DNA of 64,000 bases from Sympetrum striolatum (taxonomy: Eukaryota > Arthropoda > Insecta > Odonata > Libellulidae). This document shows, piece after piece, positions 25,933-37,291 of the stretch (position 1 is the stretch's first letter; the number at the start of each line of letters is the position of its first letter). The position numbers and the translations under genes were made by a program. The notes beneath the pieces are model-generated. The model did not search any database, was not told the DNA's origin, and saw nothing but the letters and a program-made list of their open reading frames with translations. The DNA is taken from NCBI GenBank assembly GCA_947579665.1, contig OX388345.1, positions 32,827,849-32,891,848 of the forward strand, in the 5' to 3' direction.

Positions 25933-28774
25933 CATGTACATGTATTTGTTCAAGCATTTATTAAATCCTTTCGACAAAACTATGTTCTATGTAAATTGTA
26001 ATTAGGTTCCATGAATTTAAACATCACCTGTTCTCTTAAACAAATAAGAGCTATGCAGATTGCACCCTTTATGATAGCTGTGGTAATCTTTATTCGCCAG
26101 CAATCATTTTGGGTACACCATGTAATAAAAGAACCCCTTTTCTTAGCAATTGTAACATCATTCAAGAGTTTCTAAATAACATAGAATATTAGTCTTTGAT
26201 TTATCAAATGCCAATCTTGTAATTACATGATGCATCCAACATGAAATCTCTAATTAATTATTAAGAAAGTCTTTTGCTTAACATTGCTTTGTACCTATAA
26301 TGAGATCTCATTATTTATGTAAATAATTTATCATTGATTTCGGTTGTATTTAAAACCATAAAATAAATGCAAATAATAATAGAAAATTATCTTTATTTAT
26401 CCATAAATATAATCCAAATATCATAATAAATTCCTATCTTCTGGAATATTTACTTAATACGAAACTAAAGATCACTAAAATAGACGATTTCATGCTTTCG
26501 CAACTCACCCACTTCGCTAAATCAGTTTTTGAAGATTCAAATAGCCCGCCTACCCATAATGCACCGTGGGAAAAAAAAAGTTGGGAACTTGGCTAAAAAT
26601 TACGATTTTTGATGGCTTATTACGGCCGTATGGGTGGAGATTTTTCCACGAGACTTTGGAATTTTGTTTTTTCGATTCTTTAGTTTACTTTAAACTTCTG
26701 AAAAAGCCTTTGCTATCATTTTCTGGACCCTTTTGTTCTTACGTCCTCAGGGAAAAATGCGATTATTTTGGGCTTGCGGGATTATTTGTGGATTTAGAGC
26801 TTGGAAAAGGTTAGAGATATATTCTTAGAATCGCGGAAGCCAATGATTCCGTTTTATTGAGAACAAATTTCGCTGTAAAATAATATTTTAGATCTAAGCT
26901 TTCTTATCCTAGGTCCTGAGGAGATATTCGTGTTGTTTTTTTGTAGCTTTGGCAAATTTTAGTATAAGTATTATAAAAAAATGACACAAACGTAAACTCA
27001 TGTATGAAATATAGTTTTCAGTGTTTAATAATAACGCATAAAATTACTAAATAACGGCTATCACTCGAGTGCACAAAATGTGATTCTGAAGCGGTATGAA
27101 ATAGCTTTAGGAATGTAATTTTCGGAAGTTATCCAATAAAAGTAAATAGACGTCATGACTCTGATGCATGAATCGCAGCTTTATGATAACGTATTAAGTG
27201 GGAGACCGATAGTAATAAAAAAAATTGACCTCCACAGCAAACAGATTTCTTAGAAATGAATGATATTAACTAGCAAAATAGTCTACTTTCCCATCTGTGC
27301 AATAAATTTCAACTAATTTTTGTTCGTAAATATATTTTCCTGTGGATTGCATAAATCTACAGAGTGCAACTCTGTGCATGCAGACCATAGGACCATGATG
27401 TTACAGGGTAACCTCTTCCCCTCCCTTGCGACTAAGTTATTGCTTATGAAGCGTGTTAATTAAAAATATCTCGAGAAAGCAATTCGATATGAATTAAGAT
27501 TATCTGATGACTCAGTATTATTTTTCGGCGATTATTCGCCGGTCGCCGGTCCTTGGTCAACCCCTTTTAAAGAAAAGTGGAGCGTCCCTGATTCGCTCTT
27601 CATCACCCCAATTCTATCCCCGACCTGAGGAAATAAAAACAATCAGGAAAAGGCTTCAAGGGCACAAATCATTTTGTGAGAGGCACATCATCTTGTAATC
27701 TCACATCCATGCTACTTGAACAAACGGGTTATCTCCTTAGGCCCTCAGATAGGAAAGCTTAAGCTTTAGGTCTAATTAGACCTAAAATATTATCTTACAA
27801 CGAAAATTGTTCTCAATTGAACGGAATCATGGGCTTCTGCGATTCTAAGAACATATCTATAACCTTTTCCAAGCTCTAAATCCACAGATAACCCCGCAAG
27901 CCCAAAATAATCGCATTTTTCCCTGAGGACGTAAGAACAAAAGGGTCCAGAAAATGATAGCAAAGGCTTTTTCAGAAGTTTAAAGTAAACTAAAGAATCG
28001 AAAAAACAAAATTCCAAAGTCTCGTGGAAAAATCTCCACCCATACGGCCGTAATAAGCCATCAAAAATCGTAATTTTTAGCCAAGTTCCCAACTTTTTTT
28101 TTCCCACGGTGCATTATGGGTAGGCGGGCTATTTGAATCTTCAAAAACTGATTTAGCGAAGTGGGTGAGTTGCGAAAGCATGAAATCGTCTATTTTAGTG
28201 ATCTTTAGTTTCGTATTAAGTAAATATTCCAGAAGATAGGAATTTATTATGATATTTGGATTATATTTATGGATAAATAAAGATAATTTTCTATTATTAT
28301 TTGCATTTATTTTATGGTTTTAAATACAACCGAAATCAATGATAAATTATTTACATAAATAATGAGATCTCATTATAGGTACAAAGCAATGTTAAGCAAA
28401 AGACTTTCTTAATAATTAATTAGAGATTTCATGTTGGATGCATCATGTAATTACAAGATTGGCATTTGATAAATCAAAGACTAATATTCTATGTTATTTA
28501 GAAACTCTTGAATGATGTTACAATTGCTAAGAAAAGGGGTTCTTTTATTACATGGTGTCCCCAAAATGGGCTTCTTTTATTACATGGTGTACCTATGTAA
28601 AATGATTGCTGACGAAGGAAGATTACCACAGCAAGCATGAAGGGTGCAATTTGCATACCTCTTATCTGTTTAGGAGAACAGGTGATGTTTAAATTCATGG
28701 AACGTTATTACAATTTACGTAGAACATAGTTTTGTCGAAAAGATTTAATAAATGCTTGAATAAATAAGTACATG
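25933..28774. mobile_element. Foldback-like element: two about 1 kb inverted arms around a 0.8 kb spacer
   Basis: The left arm (about 25933-26935) reappears in reverse complement at about 27720-28774. Paired positions in the core sum to 54673 (for example 26161 with 28512, 26566 with 28107), with no indel across at least 400 bases. The stretch from about 26161 to 26566 looks identical in both arms, while outer and inner flanks differ by roughly 5-10 percent by eye. The right arm carries a tandem copy of about 36 bases (28537-28580) missing on the left. Both arms therefore hold the same open frame (82 and 105 codons starting MGKKKLGTWLKI), which I read as repeat sequence rather than a gene. 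Ends lie near CATGTAC (25933-25939) and GTACATG (28768-28774). The structure resembles a foldback transposon or two opposed copies of one element. Confidence 0.8.
27370..27412 (+). repeat. Spacer copy of a 40-base direct repeat (partner at 28914-28955)
   Basis: GCAGACCATAGGACCATGAT followed by GTTACA lies in the foldback spacer and again just outside the right arm near 28926. The neighbouring CTCTGTGC is shared too. The pair brackets the right arm in the same orientation, about 1.55 kb apart. Confidence 0.6.
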
Positions 28775-28913
28775 AACAAAAATATGAAATGAGAGACGAA
28801 TAACAATAAGACCATCCAGTATGAACTTGACGAAGTCAACTCTAACCAGGGCCTTACAATTAGACAAATTTTGGAATAGAAGGCTGGCTATTGGAAAACT
28901 CTCAGTATCCTGT

Positions 28914-28955
28914 GCTCTGTGCTTGCAGACCATAGGACCATGATGTTACAAGGAA
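28914..28955 (+). repeat. Outer copy of the direct repeat bracketing the right foldback arm
   Basis: It matches the 27370-27412 copy with only a few differences (GTGCTTGCAG against GTGCATGCAG, TTACAAGG against TTACAGGG). Confidence 0.6.
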
Positions 28956-30521
28956 TACAACAATGGAGAGAACTGGACACTGATTTAACGTCTTAAATGA
29001 ATGGAAAAACCTGATGAAATTGGGAGGATGAAATAAAAATTGACACGTGCTTTTGAGAAATAACACTCAATAGCTGAAACTCTTCCTGCTTATTGCTGTT
29101 GCAGTGGTGGTTTTATCCAATACTACTGTAAGCTGTAAGCCATGCTCTCATTACTTGTGCATGATGTATAGAAGAACATCACTGGTGTGAGCTACGAGGA
29201 CTCGAAGTCGAACATTCGTTTACATAAATGATCATAGTAACACTCACTTAGGTGATAATTATACTTTAATGAATCCCATTCAACTGAAAATCAATAATTC
29301 GTGTTGATTTCTGATTGTTAGCGTGATGACACAGTTACAGTATCATTTCAGTAGTGTAAATGACGTAATTTGGAATCCTTTATGTTGTTTTATGGGAACT
29401 CTTGGTTCCATAAAGCATGGATTGGTAAGTGCCACCTTAGCAATATATTGTCAATATCCCTACAATATAAATAGAATAATAATATTATGAAGTAGGAAAA
29501 GACTTAATTCATATTGTTGATAAATATTAATTTTGAACTTATATTTCAAATATTGTTTATAGTGATTACGAGGATTTAAAAAAATAGTAGAATTAAATAG
29601 CAGAGTTTGATGAGATACCTTCATGCTGGATAATATATGCGCGGCCGCAAACGGGGGCCCTGAAGATTTGCATTCAAGTCAACACTTCCCTTCACTCAAT
29701 ACTTTCTTACTATGAATTTATCTCAGTTTGAATTGTATTTGAATACGTGAGTATAAAAGGAGAGTTGTGATAAAGAGAAATGCAGTAAAAACATCAATAT
29801 GTACGACAAGAGGTTTAGAGAAAAAGGTTACGAAGGATGATTTAACAACATATTTAAAGATTACATCAAAGAATTTCCTTATTGAAGAATTTAAAAATTA
29901 ACTTATTGAAAAAGTTTCTCTACATCTATTAAAATAACTCTTTGAAGGACTATGATGGAATCTCTTGGAACTTAAAATGCTTTTAGCTTGAACTCTTATT
30001 TTATATAGACACCATCAAAAGAGAATTGAATGAAGCGCTATGGATGTTTACGAAACAATTATTGACAGAATTGATAAGTCAACCATTAGTCCAGTTAAAT
30101 GATCGATGTAAAGACTTGATTGAAAAATTTGTTTATATTGTATTAAACTCCTAAAACAGTAAAAAAAGATTTTGTACAGCATCTCACCTTCTACAATGCC
30201 AAATGTAGAGTTTGGTAAGTTGCTTTTAAATATGAATTTTTCTTTCCATAACATAAATTTAAATTCGTAAAATATACTCAAAAATCGGAGGACGACTAAT
30301 GAAAATACAAGCGAAAAAAAGTTTGAATTCAGAATTGAACCTTGGTTTTTCTCGTAGAAACTGGAAACTTTACACCACAGCGAACACGATATTTAGGCTC
30401 TACCATGTTTTTTTAAACACTTATTGCAATTGCATTCTTGTGCATGCAGCGCCGCCACAACCTTGAGGAATAGATAGTTTATAAAAAAATAAAATTTGAG
30501 ATTTAATTTTAACACACAGAA
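28956..30521. other. Intergenic, no feature seen
   Basis: AT-rich sequence with a short GC island (GCGGCCGC near 29642). No coding segment or repeat structure could be supported. Confidence 0.4.
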
Positions 30522-30630
30522 TCACACAAATTTTGGTGTTCCTTTTCTGCCGTAGGATTCAATACGTCGTGATGTGGTCAAGCGGCAGCCAGGTTCATTG
30601 CCATCACTAACGTCTTCCGCAGTCTTGATC
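30522..30630 (-). CDS. Candidate terminal exon of an unidentified gene
   Basis: On the minus strand a clean acceptor (TATTTTTTAG, complement of 30631-30640) is followed by one base and then 35 open codons (IKTAEDVSDGNEPGCRLTTS, then RRIESYGRKGTPKFV) to a TGA at 30522-30524. The base composition is richer in G+C than the flanks. It needs an upstream exon ending in phase 2. The nearest minus-strand donors (32549, 32039) do not give an open frame into it in any obvious way. It may belong to the gene candidate at 31607-32071 through an unseen exon, or be chance. No family recognised. Confidence 0.25.
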
Positions 30631-31606
30631 CTAAAAAATACAAAAACAAGACCTTAAAGTGCTGAAGAAATATTACTTTCCGGACTACCAAGTCCGTCGC
30701 GCAAGATCACTTATTTATAACAACTTAATGATTAATATTGCGAGAATGAATGTGTAGAGGATAACTAAAATATATAAATAGCACATAATGTGATATGATG
30801 CCCAACATAATGGTTGAATTATAAAATTAATTACTTCGAAATTAGGATGTCTTTTATTTAAATTTACAAATGATTAAAATATAATTCCGAAAACAATTAT
30901 TAATAATAATAATCAAAAACTATTTAAGTAGCGATGATATAGAGAAAAACGATTACCTAAAGCAAATAGAACTGCTGGATGTGTGAACAATTTTGTATGC
31001 AACTATAAATATATTCCTGTAGGAGAGAAAAATTTGGTTTGACATATCTGCAATGCAGCCACTTATGTCACACAACAGAAACAAGGCGAAACAAAATAGA
31101 GAAAATGAGCAACAGATATTTTTATGAAGGATGGCAGAGAAACCGAGAAAAGATCGATCACCTGACTCAGTTACACGAGAAAATTTCAATATAACACGAG
31201 CGATTTGGTCTCGCGAGCACAATAGTTTGGCGAAGATAGTAAAAAGGAATCCTAAGACGAAAAGAGAAAATACAGCGCCAGATAAAGTACGTAATCATAT
31301 ACCCAAGTTTCAAACAAGTTAAGATGATCAATCGGATTTTGATATTCGTCCTTTCTAAATGTATTTGATCTGCGGTTATTTACATTTATTGGCAAGGAAA
31401 TTGAAAATCGATGTCCTACAATCTAAATTTAAATCAATGGTCCACGAATTGAGGCTCGCTAATTTCATTTGGACTGAATTATTAGCATAAATCGAACGCA
31501 AGAAACGATTCGGAGCCACAACACTTTATTAGCGTATGCTTATTTAAATTCTATTGCAAATTAAAGTCTTATTTCAAATATACATCAGGCACTATCAAGT
31601 CTAGAA

Positions 31607-32071
31607 TCAACTAAACCTCGCTAATTGTAATGCATTCTTGAAATACGGCATCGAAACACCTGACCGCCCATCTTCAAATACTATGCTATAGTACTCGAAA
31701 GGTATGACGATGGATAGGAATTCCTTCCGCTGGATCTCCTCAGTACTTGTGGTGGGTCTGTCGATCATCCTCCATGCCTTTTCCATTGCCACGTCATTCT
31801 TCTCCGCTTGACAGGGGAATTTTCCAGGACTTGGCTCACAACGGCCCTTCGTGTGAGGGCTTACCTATTTTTTTTGGGTCTAATAGGAGCTGTAAAAAAA
31901 GCCACTCACTGTCATAGCAAGGTTTAATACATGTTTTGACCTAAAAAAAATAGGTAAATGATTATTTCATTATCCAGTTATTATTATGAAATACCAATTG
32001 GCAAATGAGTATACGGTAAAATATATCATACGACACACCTGAGTCAAATGGTCCCAATGGCATACAGCCAT
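31607..32071 (-). CDS. Unrecognised small gene candidate, two coding exons, 96 residues
   Basis: Minus-strand exons 32039-32074 (ATG at 32071-32069) and 31607-31864 join in phase 0 to give 96 residues: MAVCHWDHLTQ, then VSPHTKGRCEPSPGKFPCQA..., ending YFKNALQLARFS. Both acceptors (TTTTTTCAG, AAAAAATAG) and the donor (CAG|GTGTGT) are acceptable. An upstream exon ends at 32549 with a strong donor (GAG|GTAAGT) and would be 5' UTR in this frame, since it has an in-frame stop and no ATG after it. The ATG context (GTAATGG) is good. Four cysteines lie in the first half and no signal peptide is evident. An alternative start in the upstream exon (MGIGRGRG...) reads through the 36-base exon but stops soon after the next junction. 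I do not recognise the family; a transposon remnant is possible. Confidence 0.35.
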
Positions 32072-32548
32072 TACCTGAAAAAAGTAACAGATCAGATAAG
32101 TTATCTTATGTCAAAGGAAAGGAAAAAATACTTATCGTTACAACAAATTCATTTCATAGGATACAAGATATTTAGATCTTAAGTAAATTATTCATTCCAA
32201 CTCTTCGGTCCTTCGTGAACTTTTGGAATATATCAAATCATAATATATCTCTTCTGCTTATAGTTTCTGTTGCGGTTCACTCAAAACTTGTATCGAGCTC
32301 AGTCACACTTCTACCAAGCATCGGTTCTCTTCTGATCGCCCAGATGCACAAGTTTTGAAGACATAACATATTTATAAGTTGGAATAATCAACCTACTTTA
32401 ATTATAACAGAGCGTTAAAAGTGTAATTACTTACGTACGTAAGAGTCTTCGACATCCGTAGCTTTGACACGTTTTCCGTATTTTTCTATTGAGAATTTTT
32501 GAATTTACTCAACCGCTAACACGAGAAACGAACGCTGACTATACTTAC

Positions 32549-32690
32549 CTCTTCCTCGACCGATACCCATGACGCAACAAAGGATACTGAGAGCGACAAG
32601 GTCGTATTCACCTACGACAGCTCCCTCTCTACATGAAAAACGACGAAAATATCTGCACATCGTCTCGCGTCGAGAGTTCTCGTAGATAAG
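32549..32690 (-). other. Candidate 5' exon of the small gene
   Basis: The sequence ending at 32549 carries a consensus donor on the minus strand (GAAGAG|GTAAGT). It is CG-richer than its surroundings (CTCGACGCGAGACGATG), as expected for a promoter-proximal exon. The transcription start is unknown. Confidence 0.3.
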
Positions 32691-33728
32691 TATTCATTCG
32701 TCCATCCAACGACATATTTTGAAGCAAGGTTTAGTGTCCAAATCTAATATTAAGATTTAACATCAAAGGAAACATTGGCGGATCCATATAGGGGCAGATG
32801 GGCGACCGTCTTTACGAATATGTAAATCATGCATTTTGACAGTAACTGCCGAGTAACCCAAACGAAGACTCCATACGAGCGAGCTTTTCTAATATTAAAT
32901 TGAATTTGTCGACTTTACGACGACCCTACAGAATCAGTAACAGTTGGCTTGCAAAAATACAAAAATAAGAAAAGAAAATAGTTCGTAATTCCCGTTTTTC
33001 TCATGTACAGTTATACGTGGCAGTTTCAAGAACACAAAATAAAAATTATTTAAAAATCAAAGTAAATGACACGGTTGCACAATGTAGGTTGTCAAAAGAT
33101 TCGAGAACATCTACAAGAAATGTCACTGAGAACGGTGAAATTAAAAATATTTATTTATTTTCACCTTCTCAATGGCTTCCTACCACAAAGTTACGCCTGA
33201 TTCAATTGATTATTGAAGAAATGTCACGTTAAAAGAATTGTTAAATTAAAAAAAAGATAACATGAAGAAAAATATTAATGTTTGTTGCCCATTTATAAAT
33301 AATACGACAATTTCATAAGTTATAATAATGTGTTTTTATATTAATTCTGATTTAAGCTATCTAAACATAATTATCATGTAATATACAAACGAATAAATTT
33401 ACAATATTTTACTGTAGCAAATTTATTTGCAACGGGTTTCACTAGTACATATAATGATCTAATAACATAAATAACACCTATCAATAAACGATTAACATAT
33501 AAATGAGAAAGTATAAATATACGTATAAATGTATCCCCAAAGAAAATAAAAAATTATTTTGATCACATTTTTGGTTGAAGCAAAGAGGTATTTGGGGAAA
33601 ATGAGTCAAAAATTAACTTAACCAGTGCATTTAATAGATAGTATGTACAACATCGATTATATATGTATAGACGCTTCTCTGCATATACCTATATATACGG
33701 GATCAAAATTCTTACCATGTCCCACAAG
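32691..33728. other. Intergenic, no firm feature
   Basis: Low-complexity AT-rich DNA. A 23-base word at about 33181 (TACCACAAAGTTACGCCTGA...) also occurs with one change at about 18489, which hints at a dispersed repeat. Confidence 0.35.
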
Positions 33729-33987
33729 CAGTGGCGGATCTAGGATCGAGCTGTGGGGGGGCTTGAGAGTTGGGATTAAACATTCATTTTCTATTTATCG
33801 ATTTTTGTAAGAAATTTTATAAAATTACTCAGTATACATATTTGAATTATGCTTACTATTATCTATCGTTGTAAATAAACAATATTTTCTCCACATCTCA
33901 ATAGTATGAACGATGATACATTTTTTTGCTGTGATTTCTGGGGGGGGGGGGGGGGGGGGTACAGCCCCCATAGCCCCCCCGCCACTG
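33729..33987. mobile_element. hAT-like MITE, 259 bp, with 8-bp target-site duplication
   Basis: The element starts CAGTGGCGGATCTAGG (33729) and ends CCCCGCCACTG (33987), an inverted terminal pair of the hAT style (CAG...CTG). It is flanked by CCCACAAG on the left and TCCACAAG on the right, an 8-base duplication with one mismatch, which is the hAT target-site length. It has no transposase frame. The interior contains opposed G-rich and C-rich runs, including 20 consecutive G at 33940-33959. Confidence 0.75.
33940..33959 (+). repeat. Homopolymer G20
   Basis: Twenty consecutive G residues lie inside the hAT-like MITE. The exact length may be an assembly estimate. Confidence 0.85.
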
Positions 33988-34996
33988 TCCACAAGTGTCA
34001 TCACTTGAAATTTTTACGTCTCACTGGCCATAGCGATTAACCGCCACAAAAATTCAGATTTTTACCCTCACTACCATAGGTGCGATGCCAGAAGGTCCTA
34101 AAATCCCAATGTTTTCCATAAAAATGCATTGCGGGGATTTTTGGAAATATTTTGAAGCACTTCCCTGCAAATTAGAGAGTTAAAATTCAAGGAATAGCAG
34201 AGGCCGTGCATATCCAATGAAAAAATCAAAGACATCTCCAAAGATTTTCCTTGGTTCGGCGCTAGGTCGCAGCAAATATTCTTCATAAAAAGTTAACGTA
34301 AAGGAAAGCTGTGTTTCATTTTAAAAATTACATAGGAAATAATGGACCGAGGGACAGACAAGTACCAAAGAAGGAAGGAAATTGAAGAACAATTCTTATT
34401 GATTGTATAATATTGGTTTCGAACTGAAATTACGTAAACTAGGGCAAAATGAACGAAAATGTTGTAAAATTTCTTTGTCGTAAAGAAAGAGTCCTCCTGG
34501 GGACCAAGGCGATTCTTTAAACAAAGTTCAAGTTGCATTTTTTTCGAAAACATTTTTTTGAGAACGTTCCGGTAGGCAGCTCTACCATTTGAAATGTATG
34601 GCAGGCATATTTCAAATTTATTATGATTCATTTCCCGAAAAGATGGAAGTTTATAACCAGGCATGTGAACAGAAATAATGAATTTTTCATAATCAAGTTC
34701 ATCTTTTACCTTATGAGCATGGGTTCGACGCCAGGGCATGATTTACATTCTACTATTCAGTAAAACGCGAATTCGGAATTTTGTTTGAAGATATTCCTGA
34801 TAATTGACTTGGAATTTTATAAAAGATCAGATAATCCCAAACTAAATAGTTAATAGTTGAATAATTATATAAATTGGAACTTGTCTAGCGATACTTGCTG
34901 GAATTTCATATTAAACACAGTTAAAAACACAAAACTTGTACAATTCCACGAGGTAAAATATATACAAACAGTTGACCGGTTTCGGCGGTGATTCCG
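33988..34996. other. Unclassified sequence with a tRNA-arm-like box
   Basis: No gene is supported. GGGTTCGACGCC at about 34721 is the same word, in the opposite orientation, as one of the boxes of the intronic element (near 5483), so this may be a diverged relative. The 148-codon minus frame at 34293-34739 has no recognisable motif. Confidence 0.3.
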
Positions 34997-35095
34997 ACAC
35001 CTATTTCAAGCAAAAAATGAATAGATCAAGGAAATATCCGGCGAGGAAATTGTAGAAAAGCAACCACTGCTTTGACATTATATCTTCAAAAGGTG
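34997..35095 (+). repeat. Inverted copy of the transposon's coding start (about 97 bp)
   Basis: From ACACCTATTTCAAG to AAAAGGTGA this segment is the reverse complement of 37212-37311, at roughly 90 percent identity by eye. The right copy contains the ATG and first 25 codons of the transposon protein; the left copy keeps the ATG but has an in-frame TAG after 12 codons. The two copies bracket the transposon, in the manner of terminal inverted repeats. Confidence 0.7.
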
Positions 35096-35474
35096 ATTAA
35101 TTCATAATGCATTTGACATCCCAATATCTTAATGTTTAACTTTATACTTTAATTAATATTTCAACAGAATAGCAATCGAATGTAAGCATATAAATATTTT
35201 AAGAAAGATTTGTTTTTCCATATTAATTTTCAATAATATTTTCATTAATTTTTATAGAGAGTTAAAATAAAAATAAACTAACGCAATACTAGTTACAGAT
35301 GCACAGAACACCTAAAAAAATCAATTTTTCTTCCGTTTTCTCTGATGAGGGACGTCTGTACTGGGAGTTTTAGTTACCGAGGTTATATGCCTCTTAGCTG
35401 CGGACCTTAAATATGAAAGTTTCGTTTAGCCGCGAGAAAAATGTTATCTAGTTAATCGCGCATATGAAATTCAC

Positions 35475-37291
35475 TTAACTTCTTACTGGACCTTGAAAAA
35501 TATCCGAACTCTCCTTAAAACGTTGCAAATCAGCACCAGAGAAGCTGAAAGTAGCTCCTTTGGATGAATGGGAAAGACTTTTCAGTAACAGATCTTTCTT
35601 TGATAGTGGAATAGCTGCATGGCATGAACGGATACCTTCCACGGCAGGTGCCTCTCGAAATCTTCTGACCAGCTTCTTCTTTACCTCGGTCACTTCTTCG
35701 TTGGCTACAAACTCGAACTCCACCCCTTTAACATTTGATTGAGCACATTCGTACAGTTCCTTAGGAGTCTGAATGTGTTCTCCATACGGTCGCTGCAGAC
35801 TGGCACGTGAGACTAATCGCTTTAGCATTCCTCCTAGCCGGTCACTTGGACCCTATCCGTGCGATGTAGCATAGAAATGCCATTCAGCATTAACTCCAAA
35901 ATCTTCTTGGTGATGCAAAAAATTACTCATGTTTTAACGGTTCTTGTATTGAGACACAGCTTTGTCGGAAAAGTAAATTATTTTTCGTAGATTACGTACC
36001 CTTCTTCGGAGAAAGGTTATTAGTTTCCTTTGAAAGGTATTAAATGTTCCTATGTTATGGTCCATGCAATTCGAAATAATAACCATACTGAAAAGTATGA
36101 CTTCCTCGCCGGTATTTTTGCTGTAACACGCATATGGATGTATTGTAGCGTGATTACTACACCAGTGGACTCATTGCACAGCATCTTGATGGTGAAAAGA
36201 AAAATTCTCCAAAAAGTCGGCCACAGCAACAACTTCACATAATTTCAGATTGTCTCTGACTTTCAAATAGAATACAGTTTGCATGAGGGCAATGTAATCA
36301 TGCTTCCTTACTTTCATGACATTCTCAGAGAATGCCTCCTAAAAACTATCTGTATCCATAATCTGCGTTGTTGAGGTTAAACGATTTTCTTGAATCCTTT
36401 GCTTGAAACGAACTTCGTCGGAACAGTTTTCCCGGAAATACTCTGAAATTATTTCAGTCATTCAATATGTGCTCCCACATTTTCTTAGGACATTTTCGGA
36501 GTCTTCCCATGGCAGTATTTCACCGATGAAGCATATTTCTGATGGATGGCGGCAAAGTGAGATATCCAGGCAGTCCCGATAATTTTAAACAATGAATTTC
36601 CGTTATCCGACTTGATTTGCTCTAATCCAGCCCCGAGATACTGTAGCTTGTAATTCTGGTGTATCATGCAGACACATATGGAGTGTGTGCCAGGTGCACC
36701 AGCCAACACACACTCAGGGGGCCTCAAATCCGCAAATTTGGAAAATCCAATCTTTGTATTGGGATTTTTTTGAAGGCTTCATTCATAGGCTTCCGTCAAA
36801 TTGCAAAGAATTACTTTTAATTAATTACTTTTTGCTTTTCTAAGCGTAAATTTCCCTCTTTTATGCCTTTATACTCTTTTTTGACCGCCAATTCTCTACT
36901 AATGTCTGGCTCACGGTAGAACTCGTTCACTTTCAGCTTAGTTTCTTTCGAGAGAGATTTGCTTCGTCTCGCGTTCGCACAGCAAAGAATTCCTTGCTCA
37001 GATACGTACTTCTTCATCTTTCTGACCAAATATGCCGAAACTTGAAACTCCTGCACTCCATGACTTAGGCAAGACAGATAAAATTAGAATATTTTCACTC
37101 ACTTTTGCGGCGTTGGCGAACTTATCCTTCAGGTGCATAATCATTTCCTTGCCAGTACGGTGGACTTCCTGTTCTTCCGATGAAGGAATATCTTCTTGAA
37201 TTTTCACCTCCTCACCTTTTGAAGACATAATTTCAAAGCAGTGGTAGCTTTTTTTCAGTTTCCTCGCCGGATATTTCCTTGATCTATTCAT
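35475..37291 (-). pseudogene. Decayed DNA-transposon protein (uncharacterised transposase-like family)
   Basis: Minus-strand fragments in order: 37291-36998 (MNRSRKYPARKLKKSYHCFE...), 37056-36817, 36727-36485 (MRPPECVLAGAPGTHSICVC, IHQNYKLQYLGAGL), a stop-ridden stretch, then 35828-35475 (MLKRLVSRASLQRPYGEHIQ, with HIQTPKELYE). Between 36480 and 35830 broken frames still show DFLENFSF, HWCSNHATIHPY, IIYFSDKAVSQYKNR, LHHQEDFGVNAEWHFYATSH and a following GKGP. These motifs recur in a widespread family of uncharacterised proteins of insects and cnidarians that I associate with mobile DNA; conserved acidic residues (DF.EN, FSD) suggest a DDE/D-type catalytic core, which is inference. At least four in-frame stops and several frame changes show it is inactive. 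The element probably extends to about 38030, where GGAATGACCC on the plus strand reads as a GGGTCATTCC start on the minus strand. Confidence 0.7.

Noticed and set aside
26566..28107. Two matching open frames (MGKKKLGTWLKI...) as a duplicated gene
   Set aside because: They are the two arms of the foldback element; the frames have no start context, domain or splice sites beyond the repeat.
34293..34739. 148-codon minus-strand frame
   Set aside because: No recognised motif, AT-driven composition, and a neighbourhood of transposon debris.
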